From NCBI RefSeq assembly GCF_006716645.1, contig NZ_VFPL01000001.1:3348001-3412000 (forward strand): 64,000 nucleotides of DNA, read 5' to 3'. Below are positions 54,825 through 64,000 of this stretch, piece by piece; the stretch's first letter is position 1, and every line of letters begins with the position of its first letter. This DNA is from Arcticibacter tournemirensis (GTDB lineage: Bacteria > Bacteroidota > Bacteroidia > Sphingobacteriales > Sphingobacteriaceae). The notes under the pieces are model-generated. The model made no database searches. It was not told where the DNA came from and saw only the letters and a list, made by a program, of their open reading frames with translations. The position numbers were made by a program, and so were the translations under genes.

Positions 54825-55835
54825 TTATTTACCGAACTTCTGTTTTAAAAGCTCAAGCATATCAGTTGTAATAGGCTCTGCTTTTTCTTTCTTATATTCG
54901 GGTCTGGGATTGTTAGGTTTAAAATCTCTCTTTTGAAACTGAGGTCTTGGTGCAGCTTCTGGTTGCGGCGCCTTCGCATCGGGCCTGTCTATCACAACCG
55001 TTTTCTCAGTTTGCTGTTTAATAATCACCTTCTTTTCGTTCCAACGTATCCAGATTTTTTCAAGGCATCGTTTGGTATAAAGGGGAAAATCTCCCTGCTG
55101 CATCCACGAATAATAACTTGGTTCTGCATGAAAAACATCTTCAACGCATTTACCTTTATGTTTACCAAAATTAAACACTTCTATACCGTCTTCATTGAAC
55201 ACAATCCTGCCGGCAAAGTCAACCGGCCTGCTCAAATTCGTAAAAGTGTGCAGTGCGTCAATGTCGTTCTTAACAGGAACAGAAATGTTTCCTTTTTTAT
55301 CTTCCCATTCCTTGTCTTTATATTTATCCAGCTGCGCTAGTAATACTTCATAGGTTGCGAGTGTATCAGCTTCGGCCGAATGAGCATTTTCTATCTTTTT
55401 GCCGCAATAAAATTGGTAGGCTGCTTTCAGCGTACGCTGTTCCATCTGGTGAAAGATATTCTGAACATCCACAAAACGCCTGCTTTCGAGATCGAACTCT
55501 ACCCCCGCACGAAGAAATTCCTCCATCAGCATAGGGATGTCAAACTTGTTTGAGTTGTAGCCGGCAAGATCGCAGTCGGCCAGAAACTCTGCAAAGTCTG
55601 CAGCAACCTGCTTAAATGAAGGTGCATCCTTTACGTCTTCATCAAAGATACCATGTATCATTGACGTTTCGTAAGGGATAGACATCTGCGGATTGATTCG
55701 CGAGCTTTTCATTTCCTTTGAACCGTCGGGCGATACCTTAAGTATTGCTATCTCAACAATTCTGTCTAATCCAATAATGGTACCCGTGGTTTCGAGATCG
55801 AAAAAAGCAATCGGACGTGTAAGATTAAGATTCAT
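54825..55835 (-). CDS. DEDDh 3'-5' exonuclease (DNA polymerase III epsilon-like)
   Basis: 336 residues. Exo I FFDLETTG near residue 13, Exo II YNSKFDIPML near 95 and Exo III ENAHSAEADTLATYEVL near 150 complete the DEDDh set. The region 165-255 holds a second small domain (NFGKHKGKCVEDVFHAEPSYYSWMQQGDFP), a segment often fused to such exonucleases in Bacteroidota, and the tail is Pro/Lys-rich. It could be a proofreading subunit or a separate repair exonuclease. Confidence 0.88.
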   Translation of the reverse strand: MNLNLTRPIAFFDLETTGTIIGLDRIVEIAILKVSPDGSKEMKSSRINPQMSIPYETSMIHGIFDEDVKDAPSFKQVAADFAEFLADCDLAGYNSNKFDIPMLMEEFLRAGVEFDLESRRFVDVQNIFHQMEQRTLKAAYQFYCGKKIENAHSAEADTLATYEVLLAQLDKYKDKEWEDKKGNISVPVKNDIDALHTFTNLSRPVDFAGRIVFNEDGIEVFNFGKHKGKCVEDVFHAEPSYYSWMQQGDFPLYTKRCLEKIWIRWNEKKVIIKQQTEKTVVIDRPDAKAPQPEAAPRPQFQKRDFKPNNPRPEYKKEKAEPITTDMLELLKQKFGK

Positions 55836-56018
55836 TACTAATTTGTTAAAGGCAGAAGAGCTCCTGCCCTGCTTGCTGTTTTACAAAAGTCGGAAATTTA
55901 TATCAGATAATTCAGTTCTGTGTGATTTTGATTTTTAACGCTTTAAATATTTTACCCATAAAAATTTGAAATACAATAATCACTACCTATCTTTCACCAA
56001 CCAAATATCCTTATTTCA

Positions 56019-57995
56019 ATGAACAAGTTTTTACTTATCATGGTAGCAGTAATAAGCACCACTTATGCTGTTGCCCAACCTGAAGAATTTCCTTTTGCCA
56101 AACCTACCCCAGCCGAGTTTGACTTAAAGAAGTATGATCGTGATACCACTGCAAATGCAGTAGTTTTGAGAGAATACGGTACAGCCTACATCAGTACAAA
56201 TGTGGATCTGCGCCTTGTTTTTGAATACCATGTCCGCATTAAAATATTTAATGAAAAGGGGTTTAATGCAGGAGATGTAAAGATCCGGCTTCACAAAAAT
56301 GACAATAACACATTTGAGACTGTCGGTGATATAGAAGCGATTACGTTTTACCCAGACGACCAGGACCTGATCAGGAAGAGCGTTCTGGATCCGAAACAAA
56401 TATTTAAGGAAAACAGTAATAAATATACTGATGTTACAAAATTTGCCATGCCTAACCTTCGTTCCGGCTGTATTATTGAGTATAAGTACCGCTTAGAATC
56501 TCCCTTTATTCACCACTTTCGCAGTTGGGAATTTCAGGCGGAAATCCCTAAGATCTACAGCGAGTATTTCGTCCGTATCCCCGCGGTATTTAATTACAAT
56601 ATCTCTCTCCGTGGCCCCTATAAACTCACTAAAAACACGGGGAGAGTCGAAAAAGATTGTTATAGCGGAGGCGGCTTTAAGTCAGACTGTTCTGCTATGA
56701 CTTATGTGATGGAGAATGTGCCCGCCTTTGTCGAGGAAGATAATATGACTTCCCCCGCGAATTTCCTGTCGGCTATGTATTTCGAGCTTTCTGATTATGT
56801 AGACCCTCGCGGCATTACGCACAAGTTGACTAAAGAATGGAGCAGCATTGACCAGGAAATGAAATCATACGAGTCTTTTGGAGGACAGCTAAAGAAGAGA
56901 GATTATTTCAAGGATAAATTAGCCCAGGTTACTGGCGGAATAACCGACCCTTTAGCCAAAGCAAAGGCGATATACAACCATATGCATACATGGTTCAAAT
57001 GGAACAATTTTTATGGCATCTATAGCGATAACGGAATAAAAAAGGCCTACGAAAGCCATACAGGCAATGTTGCAGATATTAACCTTTCGCTTACTGCATT
57101 CATGTTAGCTGCCGGTTTGGATGCCGAAGCCGTTATGCTTTCTACACGAAGAAACGGGCTTATAAACAAGCTGTTTCCGGGAACAAGCGACTTTGACTAC
57201 GTGGTTTCAAAAGTGAATATAGCGGGCCAGTCGTACCTTCTGGATGCGACGGAACCTCTTCTACCATGGGGACTGCTTCCCATGCGTTGCATCAACGATC
57301 AGGGCCGTGTAATGAGCCTTAAAAAACCATCTTACTGGATCGATCTGAAGGCCTCACAAAAGGACCAGAAAACATATACACTTGCACTAACCCTGCAGGA
57401 GGACGGAAAGCTAACCGGAAAGATCACCTTTATATCTTCGGGATATGCGGCATATAAGAAAAGGAATTCTATCAAAGCAAATAACTCCTTAGAAGAGTAT
57501 GTAGAAAAGCTGGAAGAGCGATGGCCCAAAATGAAGATCCATAAATTCAATATCGTAAACGTCGACTCGCTGGAAAAACCAGTTTACGAAGAATACGAAG
57601 TGGAAACGAATGCATTCGATAACCTCAACAAAGAGAAATTATTTTTCAATCCCTTCATATTAGATCGCATTTCAGAAAATCCCTTTAAGCTGGCTGAACG
57701 AAGCTACCCCGTTGACTTAGGTGCAGCGTCGGAAACCAGAGTAAATATGCAGCTAACCTTCCCTGCTAAGTTTGAGGTCGCAAGTAAGCCGGAGACCGTC
57801 GGACTGGCGTTGCCAAATAAGGGTGGTAAGTTTGTAATGCAGGTTAGCGACGAGGGGAATGTGCTTAGTTTGTATCAGTTCACCCAACTCGACAAATCGG
57901 TTTATGACGCCAGTGAATATCCTTATTTAAAGGAATTATTTAATAAAATAGTGCTATCTCAAAAGGCCGACATTGTGTTAAAGAAAAAGATATGA
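56019..57995 (+). CDS. DUF3857/transglutaminase-like exported protein, catalytic Cys lost
   Basis: 658 residues with a signal peptide (FLLIMVAVISTTYAVAQ), a DUF3857 beta domain to about 270 and a transglutaminase-like core near 310-410. The place of the catalytic cysteine reads HTGNVADINLSLTAFML, so the nucleophile is missing and the domain is probably a binding module. Overlaps the next DUF3857 gene by 4 bp (ATGA). Many Bacteroidota carry such pairs; the role is unknown. Confidence 0.82.
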   Translation: MNKFLLIMVAVISTTYAVAQPEEFPFAKPTPAEFDLKKYDRDTTANAVVLREYGTAYISTNVDLRLVFEYHVRIKIFNEKGFNAGDVKIRLHKNDNNTFETVGDIEAITFYPDDQDLIRKSVLDPKQIFKENSNKYTDVTKFAMPNLRSGCIIEYKYRLESPFIHHFRSWEFQAEIPKIYSEYFVRIPAVFNYNISLRGPYKLTKNTGRVEKDCYSGGGFKSDCSAMTYVMENVPAFVEEDNMTSPANFLSAMYFELSDYVDPRGITHKLTKEWSSIDQEMKSYESFGGQLKKRDYFKDKLAQVTGGITDPLAKAKAIYNHMHTWFKWNNFYGIYSDNGIKKAYESHTGNVADINLSLTAFMLAAGLDAEAVMLSTRRNGLINKLFPGTSDFDYVVSKVNIAGQSYLLDATEPLLPWGLLPMRCINDQGRVMSLKKPSYWIDLKASQKDQKTYTLALTLQEDGKLTGKITFISSGYAAYKKRNSIKANNSLEEYVEKLEERWPKMKIHKFNIVNVDSLEKPVYEEYEVETNAFDNLNKEKLFFNPFILDRISENPFKLAERSYPVDLGAASETRVNMQLTFPAKFEVASKPETVGLALPNKGGKFVMQVSDEGNVLSLYQFTQLDKSVYDASEYPYLKELFNKIVLSQKADIVLKKKI

Positions 57996-59893
57996 TCCGA
58001 TTTGTAATCGCTTTCCTTGCCTTATTTATCTGTAATGCAACTATGGGACAGGAAAACTACGCCGTTTCGGCTATTCCGAAAGCCTTACTTACACGTGCCT
58101 CTGCGGTAATAAGAAACGACGAGCTGACGATACAGGTAAATGGACTTGATGACGTCACCCGCCATAGAAAAACAGCTGTGACGATTTTAAACAGCGCGGG
58201 CGATGATGAATCCCAGATTGTATTGTTTTACGATAAAAACAATCAAATAAAGTCTTTGAAAGGCATAATTTACAATGAGTTCGGGCTTCCTGCCGGCAAG
58301 TTCGGTGAAAAGGACTTTAAGGATATGAGTGCCGTCTCCGACGGCACTCTATACCAGGATGACCGGGTTAAAGTATTTGAGCCGGCACAGACGACCTATC
58401 CCTATACCGTTGTTTACGAGTATGAAATAAAGTCGAAACAAAGCCTGTTCTTTCCGCGATGGAAGCCGGTAACGTCAACCGGCGTGTCCATAGAGAAAAG
58501 CTCGCTCCGCTTTATTTGTCCTCCCGACTTTACCCTTCGGCATCAGGAGATCAATTACCCCGGCAAACCAGATGAAAGTACAGGCAAGGATACCAGGATC
58601 TTTACCTGGCAGGTAAAAGATGTTCAGGCTATCCGGTCTGAGCCTTTTAGCCCCGATCCTGAACGATTTATGACGTCTGTTAAACTCGCTCCTGAGAGCT
58701 TCGCCTATCGCGGCTTGAAAGGCCGTTTCAGCAACTGGACCGAATATGGAAAATGGATGTATGAAAATCTGCTGCGCGAAAGAGAAGCATTACCCGAAAC
58801 CACAAAGTTATTTATAAATGAGCTAGTTAAAGATATTCCGGATCCGAAGGCAAAGGCAAAAAAGATCTATACTTACATGCAGGATAAGACAAGGTATATC
58901 AGCGTCCAAATTGGGATTGGCGGCTTCCAGCCCTATCCGGCAGCTGATGTAGATCGCTTAAGTTACGGCGATTGTAAAGGCCTTGTGAATTATACGAGAG
59001 CGCTCTTAAAAGCTGTAAATATTGAATCCTATTATTGCATAGTAAATTCCGGGTCTTTTAAAAAGGATGTATCAACCGACTTTGCCAGTATCAACGACGG
59101 CGATCATATTATTCTATGTCTGCCATTTAAAAATGACACAACGTGGCTCGAATGTACCAACAAACGTATTCCTTTTGGTTTTCTCGGTGATTTTACGGAC
59201 GACAGACTTGTATTAGCCTGTACACCGGATGGGGGCAAATTGCTGCGTACACCGAAATTTACCTATTCGGATAACAGGCAAACCCGGAAAGCCAGCTTCT
59301 CCCTTGAAGAGAACGGCAATCTGAAAGGTAGTATTACTACGCGTTTTGAGGGCACTCAATACGACAATCATGATATTCTTGAAGAAGAGCCCTTTAAAGA
59401 ACAGGTAAAGCACTTAGCTAAATTGTATTCCATTCCAAATTTTGACATTCATTCACTTGAGTTTAAAAAAGAAAAAGACGTTAAGCCGGTCACAATAGAA
59501 AATATAAATTTTTCATCGAGGGAGTACGCTTCTTTAAGTAACGGTCGTATGTATTTATCAATGAATGTGTTGAATAAAGAAGATCATACAATTCCGGACA
59601 TTCGAAATCGAACAAACCTTGTTTATATTAACCGGGGGTTTCTGGATGAAGACGAGTACATATTCGAAATTCCAGCAAAGTTAAAGGCGGAACATATCCC
59701 AGGAAATACCGTTATAGAGAAACCTTTTGGGAAATACTCGGCTGTTATATCAATAAAGGGCAATGTTATAACCTATCATCGTACCTTGCAGTTTAATGAA
59801 GGAACATATCCAAAGGAGCAGTATAGCGACTTGGCAAAGTTTTATCAGGATATTGTCGAGGCTGATAACTCCAGGCTGGTACTAAAACTGTAA
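57992..59893 (+). CDS. DUF3857/transglutaminase-like exported protein, Cys retained
   Basis: 633 residues with a signal peptide (FLALFICNATMGQ), DUF3857 to about 250 and a transglutaminase-like core where YGDCKGLVNYTRALLKA (near 328) keeps the nucleophile Cys; the INDGDHIILCLP segment (near 370) supplies the His region. It is paralogous to the upstream protein and translationally coupled to it, suggesting an active/inactive partnership. Located in the periplasm or outer envelope. Confidence 0.82.
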   Translation: MIRFVIAFLALFICNATMGQENYAVSAIPKALLTRASAVIRNDELTIQVNGLDDVTRHRKTAVTILNSAGDDESQIVLFYDKNNQIKSLKGIIYNEFGLPAGKFGEKDFKDMSAVSDGTLYQDDRVKVFEPAQTTYPYTVVYEYEIKSKQSLFFPRWKPVTSTGVSIEKSSLRFICPPDFTLRHQEINYPGKPDESTGKDTRIFTWQVKDVQAIRSEPFSPDPERFMTSVKLAPESFAYRGLKGRFSNWTEYGKWMYENLLREREALPETTKLFINELVKDIPDPKAKAKKIYTYMQDKTRYISVQIGIGGFQPYPAADVDRLSYGDCKGLVNYTRALLKAVNIESYYCIVNSGSFKKDVSTDFASINDGDHIILCLPFKNDTTWLECTNKRIPFGFLGDFTDDRLVLACTPDGGKLLRTPKFTYSDNRQTRKASFSLEENGNLKGSITTRFEGTQYDNHDILEEEPFKEQVKHLAKLYSIPNFDIHSLEFKKEKDVKPVTIENINFSSREYASLSNGRMYLSMNVLNKEDHTIPDIRNRTNLVYINRGFLDEDEYIFEIPAKLKAEHIPGNTVIEKPFGKYSAVISIKGNVITYHRTLQFNEGTYPKEQYSDLAKFYQDIVEADNSRLVLKL

Positions 59894-59917
59894 TGTATCA
59901 GAAGGTATTTTATTAAG

Positions 59918-60493
59918 CTACCTCGGCCTTTCAGGATAATTGACTGATTTGTTGTCATCGACAGAACCGCAACGTGAAAAGTACTTATAATACCAGGGAT
60001 CTTTTAAATCACTGATAATTACACCGCGACTGGTAGATACGTGAACAAACTTATTGTTATGGAGGTATATTCCCACGTGATCAAATTTCTTACCACTGAA
60101 ATCAAAAAAAACAAGGTCTCCTTCTTTTAGTTCTTCCTCGTATTTACGTTTTACAAAATCAGCCATTCCACTTGCAGTCCGCGGCATGGTCCGGTTATAG
60201 ATCTCCTTCTGAAGAATTGTCGTGAAGCCTGAACAATCTATACCTCCTTTGTCCATCCCGCCGGCCCGGTGAGGAACGCCCATCCACGAATCAATGAACT
60301 TATATAGTTTTTCATTAGTAATTTCGTTCTCGGGTATGTTAAGCAGAACTGAATAACGCTCTTTAACAGTCCCAGAAACGTTCTTTCCTCTAAGTCCCGA
60401 CGCATCAGTGATAACCTTCCTGGTTTTGCATGAAGACAAAACGATACAGAATATAAAAAAAAGAAAGATCGCGGGCCGTTTAAAAATTACCAT
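59918..60493 (-). CDS. NlpC/P60 (C40) family lipoprotein endopeptidase
   Basis: 191 residues with a lipobox (IVLSSC) and an NlpC/P60 domain: GGMDKGGIDCSGFTTIL (catalytic Cys near residue 86), FDHVGIYLHNNKFVHVSTSRGV (His near 137). Such enzymes cut D-Glu-diamino-acid bonds in peptidoglycan peptides. It starts 15 bp after the mutS stop on the same strand, so it is probably carried on the mutS transcript. Confidence 0.88.
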   Translation of the reverse strand: MVIFKRPAIFLFFIFCIVLSSCKTRKVITDASGLRGKNVSGTVKERYSVLLNIPENEITNEKLYKFIDSWMGVPHRAGGMDKGGIDCSGFTTILQKEIYNRTMPRTASGMADFVKRKYEEELKEGDLVFFDFSGKKFDHVGIYLHNNKFVHVSTSRGVIISDLKDPWYYKYFSRCGSVDDNKSVNYPERPR

Positions 60494-60508
60494 ATCAGCA
60501 CTTTAAAT

Positions 60509-63118
60509 TTATCCTTTCAGTATCCTTTGTATATCATCAAGCTTCATCAAAGCCTCCACCGGCGTAAGCGTATTTACGTCGAGATTATTAAGCATATCTC
60601 GTATTTTCACTAAAACCGGGTCATCAATAGAGAACATCTGCAACTGGTAGGCCTGCTGTTGCACCTTTTTTATGCTGTCTTTTATATGCTCGCCACCTGT
60701 GCGCTCCTGTTCGAGCCTTTTTAAAATTTCGTTGGCGCGGTTTATGAGCTTTGGCGGCATGCCGGCCATTTTAGCTACATGGATACCGAAACTGTGTTCG
60801 CTCCCTCCCGGAACCAGCTTACGGAGAAATATGACCTTGTTACCAACCTCTTTAACAGAAACATTATAATTTTTTATCCTGTTAAAAGAACCTGCAAGTT
60901 CATTTAACTCATGGTAGTGTGTTGCAAACAACGTTTTTGCCTTCGCTGTGGGATGGTTATGAAGAAATTCGGCAATAGCCCATGCAATGGATATACCATC
61001 GTAAGTGGATGTTCCGCGACCAATTTCATCAAGTAATATCAAACTCCTGTCCGACAGGTTATTCAGAATACTTGCGGTTTCGTTCATTTCGACCATGAAC
61101 GTAGATTCTCCCGACGATAAGTTGTCAGAAGCCCCTACCCTGGTAAAGATCTTATCCACCAGCCCAATGCGGGCTTCTTTCGCAGGTACAAAACAACCCA
61201 TCTGAGCCATCAAAACGATTAGTCCGCTTTGACGAAGCAAAGCCGATTTACCGGCCATGTTAGGACCGGTTATGATAATGATCTGTTGCGTTTCGTTGTC
61301 GAGATATACATCGTTCGTTATATAATCCTCCCCAACCGGTAAATGTTTCTCAATAACAGGATGCCGACCGCCTTTTATGTCCAGCAGGTTATCTTCTGTG
61401 ATTTGCGGTTTTACATAAAAGTTCTTCGTAGCAACAGTAGCAAAACATAATAAAACGTCGAGCTGAGCTGTTAGCTGGGCATTTAGCTGAATAGGCTTAA
61501 TATACTCTGATAAAGTATATACCAGCTCATTATATAACCTCGTCTCCAGGCTAAGAATCTTTTCCTCTGCACCGAGGATCTGTTCTTCATATTCTTTCAG
61601 CTCGGGAGTAATGTACCGCTCGGCATTTACAAGCGTTTGTTTACGGATCCAGTCAGAAGGAACCTTGTCTTTATGAGAATTCGTTACCTCCAGATAATAG
61701 CCAAAGACATTGTTGAAAGCTACTTTCAAAGACGGAATGCCGGTAGCCTCTGCTTCTCTTTTCTGAATTTCAACCAGATAACCTTTCCCGCCGAACGCTA
61801 TTTTCCGAAGGCGATCAAGTTCTTCGTTTACACCAGATGATATGACGCCTCCTTTTGCGATCATTACCGGGGGCTCTGCGTGAAGTTCCTTTTCTATTTT
61901 CTCCCGTATAAGGACACAAGGATTGAGCTGTTCTCCAATGGTTTTAAGTGACTCGCTTGAAGAAGATGTGCAATAGTTTTTGATATTTTCAATAGAGTAC
62001 AGAGCCTTTTTAAGCTGGCAAACCTCTCTTGGATTGGCTTTCTGAAGGCCTATTTTGGAGATCAGGCGTTCCAAATCGCCTATCTGCCTTATCTCCTGAA
62101 GCAGGTTTTCGCGTAATTCTTCATTTTGAAGAAGGAACTCTACAACATTTAGCCGGTCTTCAATAGGCTTACGTTCCTTTAGTGGCATAATGATCCACCG
62201 TCTTAACATACGGGCCCCCATAGGCGAGCAAGTATGATCAAGCACATCAACCAGAGTTACAGCATTTTCATTTGCCGATCCAATCAGTTCAAGGTTCCGG
62301 ATTGTGAAACGGTCGAGCCACATGTATTTCTCTTCCTCGATCCGGGCAACCGATGAAATATGTTGCAGGTTGCGGTGTTCTGTTTCATTCAGGTAATGCA
62401 GTGCCACTCCCGCTGCGATAACTGCTAACGAAAGCCTCTCGATACCAAATCCCTTCAGCGACTTTACCTCAAAATGCTTAAGTAAACTTTCGTAAGCATA
62501 GTCGCCTGTATAGGCCCATTCATCAAGTGCATAAGTATAAAAACGATCACCATACGTTTCGGTAAACTCTTTGTACCTGCTCTTTGGAAAAATAACTTCA
62601 CTGGGCTTAAAACTCTGAAGGAGCTTATCAATATAGTCGCTATTGCCCTGTGCAACAAGGAATTCACCCGTTGATATATCTATAAACGCAATTCCGGCGC
62701 TATTTTTCTCAAAGAATAGCGAAGCAAGATAGTTATTCGATTTTTGCTGAAGTATGTTATCGCTATAAGAAACTCCAGGGGTAACAAGTTCTGTCACTCC
62801 GCGTTTAACGATGGTCTTTACCGTTTTCGGATCTTCAAGCTGATCGCAGATAGCGACTCTTTGCCCGGCCCTTACCAATTTCGGAAGGTATGTTTCGAGT
62901 GAGTGATGCGGGAAGCCTGCCAGCTCGATATGCGAAGCAGAACCATTGGCCCTTTTGGTAAGAACAATACCTAAAATACCGGATGCTTTTATCGCATCCT
63001 CCCCGAATGTTTCATAAAAATCACCTACCCTGAATAACAATAAGGCACCTGGGTATTTCGCCTTAATGGTATTGTATTGCTGCATTAACGGGGTTTCTTT
63101 CGTAGTGCTCTTTGCCAA
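60509..63118 (-). CDS. mutS: DNA mismatch repair protein MutS
   Basis: 869 residues. Mismatch-binding FYE motif in [16 protein letters not shown] near residue 35; ATPase Walker [16 protein letters not shown] near 625; [15 protein letters not shown] near 700; C-terminal helix-turn-helix dimer region. The start is TTG at 63118: upstream sequence gives AAAAAGGAGAACCGC before it, a strong Shine-Dalgarno site unusual for this window, and the next ATG is inside the conserved N-terminus. Confidence 0.96.
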   Translation of the reverse strand: MAKSTTKETPLMQQYNTIKAKYPGALLLFRVGDFYETFGEDAIKASGILGIVLTKRANGSASHIELAGFPHHSLETYLPKLVRAGQRVAICDQLEDPKTVKTIVKRGVTELVTPGVSYSDNILQQKSNNYLASLFFEKNSAGIAFIDISTGEFLVAQGNSDYIDKLLQSFKPSEVIFPKSRYKEFTETYGDRFYTYALDEWAYTGDYAYESLLKHFEVKSLKGFGIERLSLAVIAAGVALHYLNETEHRNLQHISSVARIEEEKYMWLDRFTIRNLELIGSANENAVTLVDVLDHTCSPMGARMLRRWIIMPLKERKPIEDRLNVVEFLLQNEELRENLLQEIRQIGDLERLISKIGLQKANPREVCQLKKALYSIENIKNYCTSSSSESLKTIGEQLNPCVLIREKIEKELHAEPPVMIAKGGVISSGVNEELDRLRKIAFGGKGYLVEIQKREAEATGIPSLKVAFNNVFGYYLEVTNSHKDKVPSDWIRKQTLVNAERYITPELKEYEEQILGAEEKILSLETRLYNELVYTLSEYIKPIQLNAQLTAQLDVLLCFATVATKNFYVKPQITEDNLLDIKGGRHPVIEKHLPVGEDYITNDVYLDNETQQIIIITGPNMAGKSALLRQSGLIVLMAQMGCFVPAKEARIGLVDKIFTRVGASDNLSSGESTFMVEMNETASILNNLSDRSLILLDEIGRGTSTYDGISIAWAIAEFLHNHPTAKAKTLFATHYHELNELAGSFNRIKNYNVSVKEVGNKVIFLRKLVPGGSEHSFGIHVAKMAGMPPKLINRANEILKRLEQERTGGEHIKDSIKKVQQQAYQLQMFSIDDPVLVKIRDMLNNLDVNTLTPVEALMKLDDIQRILKG

Positions 63119-63326
63119 GCGGTTCTCCTTTTTAAACCTGCTAAGTTAATTTATTATGTTTATCCCTTCTGTTTTTGTTGAAAAATGAATGAATGTGGAA
63201 AGGGTGGATGCAACCTGCTTTAACAATAAATCGTCTTTATCATAGTTGAGTAACAATTAAGAGAGGAAAACATAACGGATAAACCTTTATAAAGTTAACT
63301 CATCAAACACATAAACACACACGAAG

Positions 63327-64000
63327 ATGAAAGTATTAAAGAGAGTTTTGCTGCTTTGTCTATTGTTTCTGATAACAGGCAGTCTTACAGGTACAGGGAG
63401 AGCGGCTGCACAGCCAGGGGTAAGTGTCTCTTTTCAGTCCTTCTACGATGAACTGGCCCCCTACGGGCGATGGGTCGAGAACCGTGACTATGGGCGGGTA
63501 TGGATTCCCCGCGTCGAAGCGGGATTTCAACCTTATGGCACCCGCGGGCACTGGGTAGTTACCGAATACGGGAATACCTGGGTATCGGACTATGAATGGG
63601 GATGGGCGCCTTTTCACTATGGCCGATGGGTTTTTGATGACTATTACGGATGGATCTGGGTTCCGGGAGAAGAATGGGGACCAGCATGGGTAACGTGGCG
63701 ATCCGGAGGCGGCTACTACGGCTGGGCACCACTATCTCCAGGGCTTGATATCAATATCAACATTAACATCCCGCTATTACGATGGATTTTTGTGCCCCAA
63801 CGCTACATTACGAGCCACTCGGTGTACTCCTACTGCGTTCCCCATCGTCATTCTGTAAATATTTACCGGTCTACTACGGTGATCAATAATATCTACGTCA
63901 ATAATAACAGACGATATTTCTACGGGCCCCGTCCGCAAGAGATTGAAAGGGTTACCAGGAGCCGGGTCAGGGTACATCATATAGATAATATGGACCGCCC
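63327..64000 (+). CDS. DUF6600 domain-containing exported protein, partial at window end
   Basis: The first 224 codons of a gene that runs off the window. A signal peptide (VLLLCLLFLITG ... AAAQ) is followed by the Trp/Tyr/Gly-rich DUF6600 repeats: FYDELAPYGRWVENRDYGRVWIPRV, GHWVVTEYGNTWVSDYEWGWAPFHYGRWVFDDYYGWIWVPG and EWGPAWVTWR. Proteins of this kind are exported and of unknown function in Bacteroidota. Monocistronic as far as visible. Confidence 0.85.
   Translation, partial: MKVLKRVLLLCLLFLITGSLTGTGRAAAQPGVSVSFQSFYDELAPYGRWVENRDYGRVWIPRVEAGFQPYGTRGHWVVTEYGNTWVSDYEWGWAPFHYGRWVFDDYYGWIWVPGEEWGPAWVTWRSGGGYYGWAPLSPGLDINININIPLLRWIFVPQRYITSHSVYSYCVPHRHSVNIYRSTTVINNIYVNNNRRYFYGPRPQEIERVTRSRVRVHHIDNMDR

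Noticed and set aside
1-64000. tRNA, rRNA, prophage or restriction/defence genes
   Set aside because: None were recognised on reading both strands; absence of small RNA genes cannot be proved without a covariance search.

Overview
The window looks like a Bacteroidota chromosome, most likely a Sphingobacteriaceae member (Pedobacter-like). Evidence: paired SusC/SusD outer-membrane proteins behind an ECF sigma factor and a FecR-type anti-sigma factor; many promoters of the Bacteroidota form TTG-N19/20-TAnnTTTG; few Shine-Dalgarno sites; families typical of the phylum (DUF2911, DUF4920, DUF2200, DUF3857, DUF6600, Bacteroidota-type YidC). No rRNA, tRNA, CRISPR array, prophage or recognisable defence island was seen.

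Layout. 1-5.9 kb: a long-leader transcript with a 14-residue peptide holding six cysteines, followed by a redoxin-like protein with no cysteine and an alpha/beta hydrolase; then a Na+/H+ antiporter and a large secreted protein with PHP-like metal-binding motifs. 5.9-11.7 kb: small accessory genes and a gene-poor 1.1 kb stretch. 11.7-21.5 kb: a minus-strand sigma/FecR/SusC/SusD nutrient-uptake locus in which susC is cut by a complete IS21-family element. The 6-bp target duplication is visible, and in-silico removal of the element restores an unbroken 1,133-residue reading frame. 21.8-32.6 kb: a TonB-like/TPR protein, a hydrolase, the 3' remnant of another susD abutting an ABC transporter pair, an S41 peptidase, an ArsR/AHSA1/DoxX/YdeI operon with two operator-like palindromes over its promoter, and DNA polymerase IV.

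32.6-64 kb is mostly housekeeping: agmatine-to-putrescine genes, a CmoA-like plus membrane methyltransferase pair, a membrane pyrophosphatase, an amino acid permease, MarC, an RsmB-type RNA methyltransferase, GMP synthase, two M16 peptidase homologues, CTP synthase, YidC, an MFS transporter, QueG, a DEDDh exonuclease, two DUF3857/transglutaminase proteins, an NlpC/P60 lipoprotein, MutS and a truncated DUF6600 protein.

The most unusual features are (1) the cysteine-rich leader peptide in front of a cysteine-free redoxin, which looks like cysteine-responsive attenuation, and (2) four different families of degenerate intergenic tandem repeats that all keep an exact 7-bp period; two of them bracket the RsmB-like gene with almost no spare bases. 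Functions are assigned from recognised motifs; no database search was possible.
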